This document shows positions 34,063-42,534 of a DNA stretch of 64,000 nucleotides, one piece after another. The notes under the pieces are model-generated. The model did no database searches and had not been told where the DNA came from. It worked only from the letters and a program-made list of their open reading frames with translations. Source of the DNA: an uncultured Cohaesibacter sp. (GTDB taxonomy: Bacteria > Pseudomonadota > Alphaproteobacteria > Rhizobiales > Cohaesibacteraceae); contig NZ_OY759873.1 of NCBI RefSeq assembly GCF_963662805.1, positions 1 to 64,000 on the forward strand. The letters are read 5' to 3'. The position numbers and the translations under genes are program-made. Position 1 is the first letter of the stretch. Each line of letters starts with the position of its first letter.

Positions 34063-35433
34063 TCAGCCCGCAAGCGGGGCAAATTCGCAGGTGAAGTGCC
34101 GCATCAGTTTTGGTTCCTTGGTGATGGTGAAGCCGGTCAGGCTCTGCTTTTCAGCCTCCAGCATCTCAAAGGCCTCGACCACATAGTCCGCGTGGGACTG
34201 GGTGTAGGTCCGGCGAGGGAAGGCAAGGCGCACCAATTCCATCGCGGCAGGCTTTTCAGAGCCGTCGGTCTGACGGCCAAACATCACCGAGCCGATCTCG
34301 CAGGAGCGGATGCCACCGATTTCATAAAGACGGCAGGCGACCGTATGGGCGGGATAGCTGAGCGGATCGATATGCGGCAACCAGCGCTTGGCATCGACAA
34401 AGACCGCGTGCCCGCCCGCAGGCTTGACCACCGGGATGCCCATCGCATCGAGCCGCTCGATGATATATTCGTTGGTGCGGATGCGATAACGAAGATAATC
34501 CTCGTCAGTGATCTCCTGAAGCCCCTGTGCCAAGGCTTCCAGATCGCGCCCGGCAAGCCCGCCATAGGTGGGGAAACCTTCGGTCTGAATGAGGCGAACT
34601 CTGGCTTGTTCCGCAAGCGAATCGTCATTGAAGGCGATCCAGCCACCGATGTTGCCAAAGGCATCCTTCTTGGCGCTCATGGTCATGCCATCGGCCAGCG
34701 AGAAGCAGTCCCGCACGATATCGCGGATGTCGCGCTGTTGCTGACCTTCCTCACGCTGCTTGATGAACCAGGCGTTTTCCGAGAAGCGACAGCCATCGAT
34801 GATGAAGGGCTTGCCGTACTTTTTCGCCAGCTCCGAAACCGCCCTAAGATTGGCAAGGCTGACGGGCTGACCGCCACCGGCATTGTTGGTGATGGTGATC
34901 ATCACGATGGGCACGGCGTCGCCATGGGTGTCCAGGAAGGCTTCGAGCTTTTCAAGATCCATGTTGCCCTTGAAGGGATGCAGCGAGGCTGGGTCCTTGC
35001 CCTCGGCAATCACCAGATCCGAGGCTTCCGCCCCGCTGGCCTCGATGTTGCCGCGCGTGGTGTCGAAATGGGTGTTGGACGGGATAAGCTTGCCCTTGCC
35101 GCCAAAGATCGACACCAGAATGGCCTCGGCTGCGCGCCCCTGATGGGTCGGGATGATGTGCTCGAACGGCATCAGCGCCTGCACGGCGTCCCTGAAGCGA
35201 TAATAGGAAGGGGAACCGGCATAGCTCTCGTCACCGCGCATGACGGCGGCCCACTGCTCCGAGCTCATGGCACCGGTACCCGAGTCGGTCAACAGATCGA
35301 TGAGCACGTCCTCGGATTTCAGCGCAAAGAGATTGTAACTGGCAGCCTTGAGCTTTTCCTCGCGCTCGGCGCGCGTGGTCATGCGGATCGGCTCGACGGA
35401 TTTGATGCGGAAGGGTTCGATGATGGTCTTCAT
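34063..35433 (-). CDS. tnaA: Tryptophanase (beta-eliminating lyase)
   Basis: A 456-residue PLP enzyme that splits L-tryptophan to indole, pyruvate and ammonia. Family blocks E-P-F-R-I-K, I-D-L-L-T-D-S-G-T-G-A-M, I-P-T-H-Q-G-R, and the PLP lysine in M-S-A-K-K-D (K255 or K256) are present. Tyrosine phenol-lyase is the close relative, but the region reading C-E-I-G-S-V-M-F-G keeps the Ile-Gly-Ser of tryptophanase where tyrosine phenol-lyase carries its substrate-binding Arg, so tryptophanase is favoured. GGAG precedes the ATG. No tnaC-like leader peptide with a key Trp and no tnaB permease gene are seen next to it. Confidence 0.82.
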   Translation of the reverse strand: MKTIIEPFRIKSVEPIRMTTRAEREEKLKAASYNLFALKSEDVLIDLLTDSGTGAMSSEQWAAVMRGDESYAGSPSYYRFRDAVQALMPFEHIIPTHQGRAAEAILVSIFGGKGKLIPSNTHFDTTRGNIEASGAEASDLVIAEGKDPASLHPFKGNMDLEKLEAFLDTHGDAVPIVMITITNNAGGGQPVSLANLRAVSELAKKYGKPFIIDGCRFSENAWFIKQREEGQQQRDIRDIVRDCFSLADGMTMSAKKDAFGNIGGWIAFNDDSLAEQARVRLIQTEGFPTYGGLAGRDLEALAQGLQEITDEDYLRYRIRTNEYIIERLDAMGIPVVKPAGGHAVFVDAKRWLPHIDPLSYPAHTVACRLYEIGGIRSCEIGSVMFGRQTDGSEKPAAMELVRLAFPRRTYTQSHADYVVEAFEMLEAEKQSLTGFTITKEPKLMRHFTCEFAPLAG

Positions 35434-35632
35434 AAGTCACTCCGGTCTGATCATCAGCCCGGCTGTTCCTTATGAGGATATCTCAGGAAATAGACGTTCC
35501 GGGCTGTGCGCCGCGGTTGCCCTCGTCTCACCTCATGAATGGTTGATCCGATTGCCGCGCTCAGCGCCGAAAGGTTTACATGGTGGATAGTTGCAGACCG
35601 GCTTTATCCCGTCAAGACGTCTCATGCGCCTG

Positions 35633-36544
35633 TCAGGCGCGACCCTTTGCCTTGAGGCTCTGACGGGCCTCTCGAAGCAGATCGGCGAGAAGGAGAAAAT
35701 CCGCCTCGCGGGCTGACGAGCGACGCCAGACGAGGGCGATCCTGCGCGGCAGGGCATCGGGCAGGGAAATCCGATGGACCTGATGACCACGGGTCAGACC
35801 AGCATCAATCGCGAGATCGGGAATGAGGGTCGTGCCGAGCCCCTCCTCGACCATGGCCATCAGGGTCGGCAGACTGGTGGCATCAAACTCCTCATTCCGG
35901 TTGATGAGGCCCGGATAGGCCGAGAGCGCGTGTTGTTGCAAACAATGGCCCTTTTCCAGAAGCATGAATTTCTGGTCCCTGAGACCGGTGAGATCGGTTC
36001 TGGTGGCACAGGAGAGCGGATGATCCATCGGCACCACCAGATGATAGCCATCGTCAAACAGTTCGTGGGTCATCAACTCGCCGGTGTTGTGAGGCAGCGC
36101 GATGAGCGCCGCATCGAGCCGTCCAGACCGCAGGCCTTCAAGCAAAGGCTCTGTCAGTTCTTCCCTCAGAAACAGGCGCAAATCGGGATAGGCCACTTTG
36201 ATCAGCGGACGCAGGCGCGGCAACAGGAAGGGGCCGACGGTGGGAATGGCGCCGAGATGGAGATCACCGGATAAGGGTGCAGATGCTTCCGAGGCCATGG
36301 TCACGAGATCTTCCGCGTCAGTAAGTAACTCTCGTGCCTTGGCAGCAATCCTCGCGCCGATCGGGGTCATGATCACGCTGCGTTTGGTCCTCTCGGCAAG
36401 GGAGACCTGGAGAATGGCTTCCAGATCCTTCAACCCGGCACTGAGGGTCGATTGGGTCACATTGCAACGTTTTGCGGCGTTGCTGAAATGCAGCTCTTCC
36501 GAAAGAGCAACAAGAAAGGTCAGTTGGCGCAGGGAGGGCAACAT
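35633..36544 (-). CDS. oxyR: LysR-family hydrogen-peroxide regulator, OxyR-like, with one sensing cysteine
   Basis: A 303-residue LysR regulator whose substrate domain matches OxyR. The N-terminal HTH (about 1-60; L-H-F-S-N-A-A-K-R-C-N-V-T-Q-S-T-L-S) is followed by the OxyR core L-L-E-K-G-H-C with Cys201, which corresponds to E. coli Cys199. The partner Cys208 is replaced: nine residues on stands Tyr210. T-S-L-P-T-L-M-A-M-V-E-E-G-L-G and the following block are typical of OxyR. It is divergent from a peroxiredoxin gene across 182 bases holding OxyR-like half sites, so it probably controls it. A single-cysteine mechanism, or a different partner thiol such as Cys27 or Cys179, is an inference. 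Confidence 0.85.
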   Translation of the reverse strand: MLPSLRQLTFLVALSEELHFSNAAKRCNVTQSTLSAGLKDLEAILQVSLAERTKRSVIMTPIGARIAAKARELLTDAEDLVTMASEASAPLSGDLHLGAIPTVGPFLLPRLRPLIKVAYPDLRLFLREELTEPLLEGLRSGRLDAALIALPHNTGELMTHELFDDGYHLVVPMDHPLSCATRTDLTGLRDQKFMLLEKGHCLQQHALSAYPGLINRNEEFDATSLPTLMAMVEEGLGTTLIPDLAIDAGLTRGHQVHRISLPDALPRRIALVWRRSSAREADFLLLADLLREARQSLKAKGRA

Positions 36545-36572
36545 AAATCGAAATTTCCGATTATTTTTTATG

Positions 36573-36609
36573 AAACAACTTGTTTTACTGATTAATAGCG
36601 CAACGCTAC
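36573..36609. promoter_or_regulatory. Candidate operator sites between oxyR and the peroxiredoxin gene
   Basis: A perfect 6-1-6 palindrome (AAACAA C TTGTTT, 36573-36585) and an ATAG-N7-CTAC element (36595-36609) that resembles an OxyR half site lie in the 182-base divergent region. The second fits the spacing of OxyR boxes but not the full consensus. Confidence 0.4.
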
Positions 36610-36726
36610 TTTCGGGTCAATGCAAGTGACCACCTCACGGATGACCCAAAACAGCCCGCGAAGACTGCAACGAGACCCGCAAGAGGACCGAAGCCCATAC
36701 CCGGATTGACCGACAAGGAGTTTGAC

Positions 36727-37383
36727 ATGACCGAAACCATCACTACGACGACCAGCCCCGCCTTCCCGCGCCTCAATGAACGCGCGCCAGACTTTTGTGC
36801 CCCGACCACCGCAGGCCAGAAGAGCCTTTCGGACTATGAAGGCAAATGGCTGATCCTGTTTTCCCACCCGGCAGACTTCACGCCCGTCTGCACCACCGAA
36901 TTCATGGCCTTTGCCAAGCTTCAGGACGAGTTTGCTGCTCTCAACACCGAGCTGCTCGGCCTCTCCATCGACAGCCACTATGCACACATCGCGTGGATCC
37001 GTTCGATCAAGGAGAATTTCGGTGTCGAAATTAAATTCCCGATCATCGCCGATCTGTCCATGGCTGTTGCCAAGGCCTATGGCATGATCCAACCCGGTGC
37101 CTCAGACACCTCTGCCGTGCGCGCCACCTTCGTGATCGATCCGAAGGGTGTCTTGAGGGCAATGGTCTATTATCCGCAGAGCTGTGGTCGGTCGATTGCG
37201 GAATTCCTCCGTCTCGTCACCGCCCTGCAGACCTCGGACGCCAATTCCTGCGCGACGCCGGAAGCCTGGCAGCCCGGTGACAAGGTCATCGTCCCGCCAC
37301 CGGCAACCACCGAAGCCGCAGAAAAACGCGCCTCCGAAGGCTATGAGACCGTGGATTGGTATTTCTCGAAAAGAGCACTCTGA
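36727..37383 (+). CDS. Peroxiredoxin, Prx6-like, one-cysteine form
   Basis: A 218-residue thiol peroxidase reducing hydrogen peroxide and organic peroxides. The catalytic motif P-V-C-T-T-E-F holds peroxidatic Cys55, and R-A-T-F-V-I-D-P-K-G and the long C-terminal arm fit the Prx6 / archaeal AhpC-like group. The C-terminal motif is Y-E-T-V-D-W-Y-F-S where bacterial and archaeal relatives usually have cysteines (D-W-W-F-C), so the usual resolving cysteine is missing. Cys24, Cys153 and Cys175 remain. AAGGAG precedes the ATG. It is divergent from an oxyR-like gene that probably induces it. Confidence 0.88.
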   Translation: MTETITTTTSPAFPRLNERAPDFCAPTTAGQKSLSDYEGKWLILFSHPADFTPVCTTEFMAFAKLQDEFAALNTELLGLSIDSHYAHIAWIRSIKENFGVEIKFPIIADLSMAVAKAYGMIQPGASDTSAVRATFVIDPKGVLRAMVYYPQSCGRSIAEFLRLVTALQTSDANSCATPEAWQPGDKVIVPPPATTEAAEKRASEGYETVDWYFSKRAL

Positions 37384-37399
37384 TCAAACCCAAGACCAG

Positions 37400-37437
37400 A
37401 AAGGCTCCCGGATCTCACAGGGTCTGGGGGCCTTTTT
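37400..37437 (+). terminator. Rho-independent terminator of the peroxiredoxin gene
   Basis: A 10-bp stem (37400-37409 with 37426-37435, one G-T pair) with a T run, 17 bases after the peroxiredoxin stop. Confidence 0.75.
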
Positions 37438-37458
37438 CACGTTACGATGAGGGCATCG

Positions 37459-37839
37459 TCAGAAGGTCAACCCCAACTCGCGGCGAACTGTTTTGGTCAG
37501 TTTGCGAGCTATGATCTCATAGGCCGCATCAAGGTGGAGCTTGAGATCCTCGTCACTCATGGCGTCAGGATATTGGAGCTGGACCCATTTGGCGCGGGCG
37601 AGATAAGGCGCAGGCACGATGCCCTCCTCATCGGGCAATAGCTCGAACGCGAGATCGGAGCATTTGAAGCTGAAGCGCGGTCCGGACCGCTCTTCGTCCT
37701 TTTCACCCTTGGCACTCCAGTTCGAGCAGATCGCGAAGATCTTGCCGCCGATCTTCCAGACAGAGGCATCGCCCCACTGGATGACGTTGGTGGTTCCCTG
37801 CATCTGTCCGCAATAGGCGTCGAATTCGTCCCGTGTCAT
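37459..37839 (-). CDS. MmcQ/YjbR-family DNA-binding-fold protein
   Basis: A 126-residue protein of the YjbR (MmcQ/CyaY-like fold) family. The characteristic start M-T-R-D-E-F-D-A-Y-C, V-I-Q-W-G-D-A-S-V-W-K-I-G-G-K-I-F-A and the middle P-A-P-Y-L-A-R-A-K-W-V motif match. The molecular role of the family is not established. It begins 7 bases after the histidine kinase stop and is probably translated from the same transcript. Confidence 0.8.
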   Translation of the reverse strand: MTRDEFDAYCGQMQGTTNVIQWGDASVWKIGGKIFAICSNWSAKGEKDEERSGPRFSFKCSDLAFELLPDEEGIVPAPYLARAKWVQLQYPDAMSDEDLKLHLDAAYEIIARKLTKTVRRELGLTF

Positions 37840-37846
37840 CGCGTCC

Positions 37847-39367
37847 CTACTGGCCGTTCCTGTGGCTCAGAAAGCCATGTTCCACACTGCGTCCGGGTTT
37901 GACACTGTTGGGCAGACGGATCTCGAAATGCGCCCCGGGCGTACGATCCAGCAAGCGGATGGTGCCGCCGTGGGCCCTGACAATCTCCGCGCTGATGGCA
38001 AGTCCGAGCCCCGTGCCGCCCTTGCGCATTGAGCCCTGAAACGGCATGAACAAGGTCTTCTTGGCCATTTCGGGAACGCCCGGCCCGGTGTCACTCACCT
38101 CGATTACCGTTTCGTTGCCGGCAACACGCGCCCTGATCTCGAGGCGACAGATGACCGCCTCTTCGGTTTCGTTCTGCATCACCTGTGCCGCATTTCGGCA
38201 GAGGTTCATCAGGACACGGAACAGCTGGCCCGGATCGGCGAAGATCTCGAAGTCTTCGGGCACGTGGATCTGATATTCGACCTTGCTGTTCTCGGTCAGA
38301 TCGAGAAAATCGCCGACTTCCTCGCCCACCTGACGCAGCAGCAGAAGACGCTTCTCCGGCGGTGCTTCCTGAGCCTTGCCATAGGACATTACGGCTCCGG
38401 AATAATCCACCGCACGATCAAGCGCGCTCATGATCTTGGGCACCACGCGCTGCACGGTCGGGTCCTCGAGCATGGACAAGCGGTCGGAGAAGAGCTGGGC
38501 GGAGGCGAGGATGTTGCGCAGGTCATGGTTGATCTTGGAGACGGCCAGTCCCAGATCCGCGAGCCGCCGCTGCTTCTGCAAGGTCTTTGAAAGAATCACT
38601 TCCATGTTGGAGAGCTGCTCTTCGGTCATGCCGATTTCGTCCTTGCGACCGGATGGCTGCATCACCGCATTGGCATCTTCGGGGCTCGAGGTGAAGTTCG
38701 CCATGTTGCGCATCAGACGCACGATCGGACGCACGAGCAGGGCCCTCAGCGAAAGATAGACCAGACCGGCAGTGATCACCGAAATAACCAGCGACAACAG
38801 CAGGATGTTGACCGAGAAGGACAGCATCGCATCACGCAGTGGCGTTTCATCAAAGACCAGCTCGATGATGCCGCTGTCTTCCTTGGTTGCGTCCGTAACT
38901 CGGATGGTCCGGCCCTTGCCGAAAAGGAGCGTGTCGAAGGCAGCCAGTATCGACTGCCCCGGCGTCATGGCGCGGATGTCGTCATCGCGGGTGATCTGGC
39001 CGGGCATGTCGACCATGGCCAGCAGGCGACGCTGGCCCTCGGAGCGCAGGGCGAGGGTCTGCACATCGAGCCGCTCGAGAAGCTCGGCATCAAGGGCATC
39101 ATCCATCAGTTCCGAGGTGGACTTGGTGTAGATGAGCGCGGCCACTTCCGCAAGCTCGACCTTACGGGTCAGCCAGTCGACACGAAATTTCGAAATCGAG
39201 GGAACAAAGATGAGAATCTCGCTGATCATCACGAACAAAATGGTCAGCAGCAGCAGTTTTGACGAAAGCCCGAGAGCCGGGCGGCGGTTGAGAGCCTCGG
39301 GATCGAGAGACAAGTCGGCAGGAATCAATGCCTCCTGTTTTTCCTCCGTCTCACGCTCGTCGACCAT
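37847..39367 (-). CDS. Membrane-bound sensor histidine kinase, orphan
   Basis: A 506-residue sensor kinase with transmembrane helices at about 35-57 and 183-206, a periplasmic segment of about 125 residues between them, a HAMP-like stretch (about 207-265), the H-box I-N-H281-D-L-R-N-I-L, and an HATPase domain with N box N-L-C-R-N-A-A-Q, D-T-G-P-G-V and G-T-G-L-G-L. The H-box wording H-D-L-R-N is unlike the usual H-E-L-R-T-P. No response-regulator gene is adjacent; the following YjbR-type gene is co-transcribed. The signal is unknown. Confidence 0.88.
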   Translation of the reverse strand: MVDERETEEKQEALIPADLSLDPEALNRRPALGLSSKLLLLTILFVMISEILIFVPSISKFRVDWLTRKVELAEVAALIYTKSTSELMDDALDAELLERLDVQTLALRSEGQRRLLAMVDMPGQITRDDDIRAMTPGQSILAAFDTLLFGKGRTIRVTDATKEDSGIIELVFDETPLRDAMLSFSVNILLLSLVISVITAGLVYLSLRALLVRPIVRLMRNMANFTSSPEDANAVMQPSGRKDEIGMTEEQLSNMEVILSKTLQKQRRLADLGLAVSKINHDLRNILASAQLFSDRLSMLEDPTVQRVVPKIMSALDRAVDYSGAVMSYGKAQEAPPEKRLLLLRQVGEEVGDFLDLTENSKVEYQIHVPEDFEIFADPGQLFRVLMNLCRNAAQVMQNETEEAVICRLEIRARVAGNETVIEVSDTGPGVPEMAKKTLFMPFQGSMRKGGTGLGLAISAEIVRAHGGTIRLLDRTPGAHFEIRLPNSVKPGRSVEHGFLSHRNGQ

Positions 39368-39641
39368 GCCTTGTTGCCCTGAATGTCTCGTCTTTGCACC
39401 GAGCGTCCGAAGATGCCCGACTATTGATAATTGTTACAGTCCAGCTATCTATGGTACGGATTGATGGATTTTGGCAAGGGGCAATGCGGTCTATCGTAAA
39501 GAGACCTCATCGAGCGCACTGCTTTGTCCGCAAACATGCTTTTTTCACATTTTCATGAGAATATTGCGTTTCTTTTCCCGTTTCCAAGGGGCCGGAAATG
39601 GAAAATGCAGATTTTTAGACCCTTATTGATCCGGATTCAGA

Positions 39642-40385
39642 ATGCTCAACACATTGCCCTATGGAACCACGCCCTTGCAGGACTTCGCGGACATCGAGAC
39701 CTGGATTTTCGATCTCGACAACACGCTTTATCCGCGCCATGTGGATCTGTTCAAGCAGATCGAGGCGAAAATGAACGCCTATGTGTCACGACTGCTCGAC
39801 ATTCCCGAGGAAGAGGCAACGAAGCTGCGCAAGAGCTATTATCGGGACCACGGCACGACCATGCGGGGCCTGATGGTCGAGCATCACATCAAGCCGGACG
39901 AATTCCTCGAGTATGTGCATGACATCGACCACAGCCATGTGATGCATGATGCGGATCTGGCTCAGGCCATCTGCGCCCTGCCCGGCAAACGGTATATCTT
40001 TACCAATGGTACCCGCGACCACGCGCTCAAGGTGGCAGAACGACTCGGCATTACCAGCTATTTCGAGGAAATCTTCGATATCGTCTGGGCTGATCTCGAC
40101 CCCAAGCCGAACCGTGCGCCCTATGAGAAGCTGTTGCAGCAGACTGGCCTCAATCCAAAGCGGGCCGCGATGTTCGAGGATCTGGCGCGCAATCTCAAGG
40201 TGCCCCATGACATGGGCATGAAGACCGTTTTGATCGTGCCGTCTCGCACCCGCGAGGTCTTCCACGACAGTTGGGAAGCGCAAGGGGAGGAAGCCCCACA
40301 TGTTCAGCATGTCACCGACAATCTGGGCGGGTTCCTCAAGGATGTTCTCAACGCCATCGGCCGGAGCGCGGACATCGAAGGGTGA
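39642..40385 (+). CDS. Pyrimidine 5'-nucleotidase-like HAD hydrolase
   Basis: A 247-residue HAD-superfamily phosphatase resembling the pyrimidine 5'-nucleotidase (SDT1-like) group common in alphaproteobacteria. Motif I is W-I-F-D24-L-D26-N-T-L-Y, with the T-N-G-T-R-D motif II region, and K-P-x-x-x-x-Y and F-E-D-L-A-R-N-L motif IV following. The family dephosphorylates UMP/CMP or modified pyrimidine nucleotides. The start has only a weak ribosome site. No operon partner on this strand. Confidence 0.85.
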   Translation: MLNTLPYGTTPLQDFADIETWIFDLDNTLYPRHVDLFKQIEAKMNAYVSRLLDIPEEEATKLRKSYYRDHGTTMRGLMVEHHIKPDEFLEYVHDIDHSHVMHDADLAQAICALPGKRYIFTNGTRDHALKVAERLGITSYFEEIFDIVWADLDPKPNRAPYEKLLQQTGLNPKRAAMFEDLARNLKVPHDMGMKTVLIVPSRTREVFHDSWEAQGEEAPHVQHVTDNLGGFLKDVLNAIGRSADIEG

Positions 40386-40442
40386 GGTGGCTGTCAGCCC
40401 GGCGGGCGCTGAAGCCCGCCAGACTTGTCCTAAACTCGCACT

Positions 40443-40850
40443 CTAGTTCAGAGCGGCCGAAATGGTCTTCTCGATATCCTTGACCGGCGAGTTGGTCAGG
40501 GTCTTGTCGAGTTCGAGCACCAGCGCATCGGTGACTTCCTTGTGCAACAGCGGGCGGATCTCACCCAACGTTTCAGGGTCTGCAATCAGCACAAGATTGT
40601 CGATCTTACCGGCATGGACCTTCGTGTAAAGGTTGGATGCCAGAATCTTCGAGAAGGTCGCTTCCATGGATTCCTTGCCGTCCATATCGGGCGGGATCTT
40701 GCCAGATGGTCCCTCGTCGGCCAGATCTCCTGGATGAAGGTCATGGTCGAATCGAAGAGAAACGTCTCCCGACTTGCTGCTGGCATCGAAGAATTTGGCT
40801 CCTTCGCCGGTGGCAACGACCACGGTGGTATCCTTGGGCAATCTCATCAT
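40443..40850 (-). CDS. Host-attachment-family protein (baeRF-like)
   Basis: A 135-residue protein of the host attachment family, named after an Agrobacterium plant-attachment gene but related to release-factor-like (baeRF) domains. The start T-T-V-V-V-A-T-G-E-G-A-K-F-F, the L-V-L-I-A-D-P-E-T-L-G-E-I-R-P-L-L block and the final D-K-T-L-T-N-S-P-V-K-D-I-E-K match. The real function is unsettled. Two adjacent ATG codons (40850 and 40847) can serve as start; AAAGGA lies ten bases ahead. No partner gene is adjacent. Confidence 0.82.
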   Translation of the reverse strand: MMRLPKDTTVVVATGEGAKFFDASSKSGDVSLRFDHDLHPGDLADEGPSGKIPPDMDGKESMEATFSKILASNLYTKVHAGKIDNLVLIADPETLGEIRPLLHKEVTDALVLELDKTLTNSPVKDIEKTISAALN

Positions 40851-41000
40851 GGAGTCGGTATCCTTTCTGTTGGAATGATTGTGCTCTGGCCCCGTTGCAG
40901 TGCCAAAGCGCCTTAATCCCCGCTGACCTCAACGCAGGCCAGATCCGCATTGTTCCCCAGAACAAGGACGGAAATTTGGCTCTCTTGGTAACAATTGCGA

Positions 41001-41043
41001 CAACAAAAGACGCCCCGCCCGAAAGCCCGGACGGGGCGTCTTT
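41001..41043 (-). terminator. Rho-independent terminator of the PRC-barrel protein gene
   Basis: A 12-bp stem AAAGACGCCCCG / CGGGGCGTCTTT followed on the minus strand by TTTTGTTG, 38 bases after the stop at 41081. Confidence 0.85.
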
Positions 41044-41080
41044 GTCAATTCTGCTCGCGAGAGCAAAACCGCGAGATCAC

Positions 41081-42112
41081 TTAGCTCTGATATTCAGGCT
41101 GTGCTTCGAGTTCTTCCTGAGACGCATCGATGTAGACACGAACCATGCCACTTTCGGAAGACCGCATGATCTGCAGTTCGTCCATATTCACGGCGATGCG
41201 ATGCTCGTTCACACCGAGGAAACCGCCAACATCAAGCACGGCCTTGTCAATGGTGCCGTCCTGCTTCAGGACCAGCTGATCAACCTCACCGATGTCCTTG
41301 TCTTCGGAGTCATACAGACGCGCACCAGTCAGATCGTCAGCATTCAGCTGATCGTCAAGGGCAACTTCATAGCCTTCGAGATCAACGTCCGGTGCAACAA
41401 AGAGGTCCCGAGTCTCATCATAGGCGGACGCCATTTTCTCCTTGGACTTGTCGTAGGCGGTCTTGAGACCTTCCTTGGACTCGTTCAGGGCCGTGTTCAG
41501 GCTTTCCTTGGAATCTTCGTAGGTTTCAGACATTTCCTGCTTGGCGCTGTCGTAACCTTCCTGAACGTCCTGCTTCATGGACTCATAGCTGTTCTTGGCA
41601 GCTTCGGTGCTTTCCTCAACGGTCGCACTCATGCCGGACGAATTGATGCCAACCGCAGCGGTTGTTTCAACCATCGGGCGCTCGAATTCCTGCGCGTTCT
41701 CGAGGGTTTCGCGGTTGGTGTTCACGACCAGGAAGAAATCATCCGGATCTTCCGTCTCGGTAACCATCTTGATGCTGTTCATGTCGACAGCGACGTCTTT
41801 CTCGCCAACGCCAAGGAAGCCACCAACGCCAAGAACAACAGCTTTTACGTTGCCTTCACGGTCCAGAATGATGTCGTTCACTTCACCCAGATCTTCCCAG
41901 TTCTGTTCGGTGCCGGCATCAACGGTGGAGGTTTCACCAAAACCGTCATAATCCTGTTCGGCTGAATAGATGCGCTTGCCGATGAAGTTGGAAGCAAAGA
42001 TGTCATTCTGGGCAACAGTGTCGATGGTCTTGAAGCTGCCCATCGGCGTTTCGGCCATGGCAGCGGTGGTGAGCATCAGGCCCAATGCAGTGGTTGCAAG
42101 AATGCGTTTCAT
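41081..42112 (-). CDS. Periplasmic protein with two PRC-barrel domains joined by a LEA-like helix
   Basis: A 343-residue exported protein with a clear Sec signal (cut after A-M-A, residue 20). Two PRC-barrel domains lie at about 35-118 and 245-318, each with the D-x-x-G-E-V-x-D/Q and V-G-G-F-L-G-V pattern. They are joined by a 75-residue Ala/Lys/Glu/Ser-rich linker (about 163-238) with Tyr every 10 to 14 residues and repeated Y-D-S-A-K, Y-E-D-S-K, Y-D-K-S-K elements, resembling LEA/apolipoprotein-type amphipathic helices. Such helices often protect proteins or membranes during drying or osmotic stress; the role here is an inference. GAGGAGAGAAAG precedes the ATG. It stands alone with a strong terminator. 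Confidence 0.8.
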   Translation of the reverse strand: MKRILATTALGLMLTTAAMAETPMGSFKTIDTVAQNDIFASNFIGKRIYSAEQDYDGFGETSTVDAGTEQNWEDLGEVNDIILDREGNVKAVVLGVGGFLGVGEKDVAVDMNSIKMVTETEDPDDFFLVVNTNRETLENAQEFERPMVETTAAVGINSSGMSATVEESTEAAKNSYESMKQDVQEGYDSAKQEMSETYEDSKESLNTALNESKEGLKTAYDKSKEKMASAYDETRDLFVAPDVDLEGYEVALDDQLNADDLTGARLYDSEDKDIGEVDQLVLKQDGTIDKAVLDVGGFLGVNEHRIAVNMDELQIMRSSESGMVRVYIDASQEELEAQPEYQS

Positions 42113-42534
42113 AACTTTCTCTCCTCTTGTTCCTCACAGACTTGAGTTTTCCTGAACACAGGCTTTCAACCGTGCGTCTCAGTTGTCCTGTCAATGGGTG
42201 AAGGCGCAAAAGGGTTCCGAGAATTTCTGCAAGATTGTCATTGAGAGGTGCCAAACGGACGCGTTTTTCACATCCGCAATTTGAAAATAACCCATTGTTT
42301 TTAATGATATATTTTCAGAATTCCACAAATGCGGGAATCTGCCTCGAAATTCTTGCTTAGTGCGTAGGTCATTTTGACAGGAGACGGCGCATCAGATCGG
42401 CCTGAGGTCAAAAAATTGCTCCCGGTACGCGAATATCAGCAGCTTTACGGGTTGTCGTATCTTGCACTGCGGCATAGGCTCGGCTAGCCAAAAGTGAAGT
42501 GCAGTTTGCCTCAATTTGCCACCAGGAGGTCTTG
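42113..42534. other. Divergent intergenic region between PRC-barrel gene and enoyl-CoA hydratase
   Basis: A 422-base region with an AT-rich core (about 42270-42340) that should hold the promoters of both divergent genes. The last bases form the AGGAGG ribosome site of the hydratase. I saw no operator, repeat or further gene. Confidence 0.4.

Noticed and set aside
33642..34094. 150-codon plus-strand frame upstream of the tryptophanase terminator
   Set aside because: It runs across the tryptophanase terminator and its gene end, has no ribosome site and shows no recognisable domain.
35533..35622. Leader peptide of the tnaC type ahead of the tryptophanase gene
   Set aside because: The 30-codon frame has no Trp and no ribosome site, so it cannot work like tnaC.
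42250..42500. EcfG (general stress) promoter ahead of the PRC-barrel gene
   Set aside because: A GGAAC is present on the minus strand but no GTT lies at the needed 16-17 base spacing.
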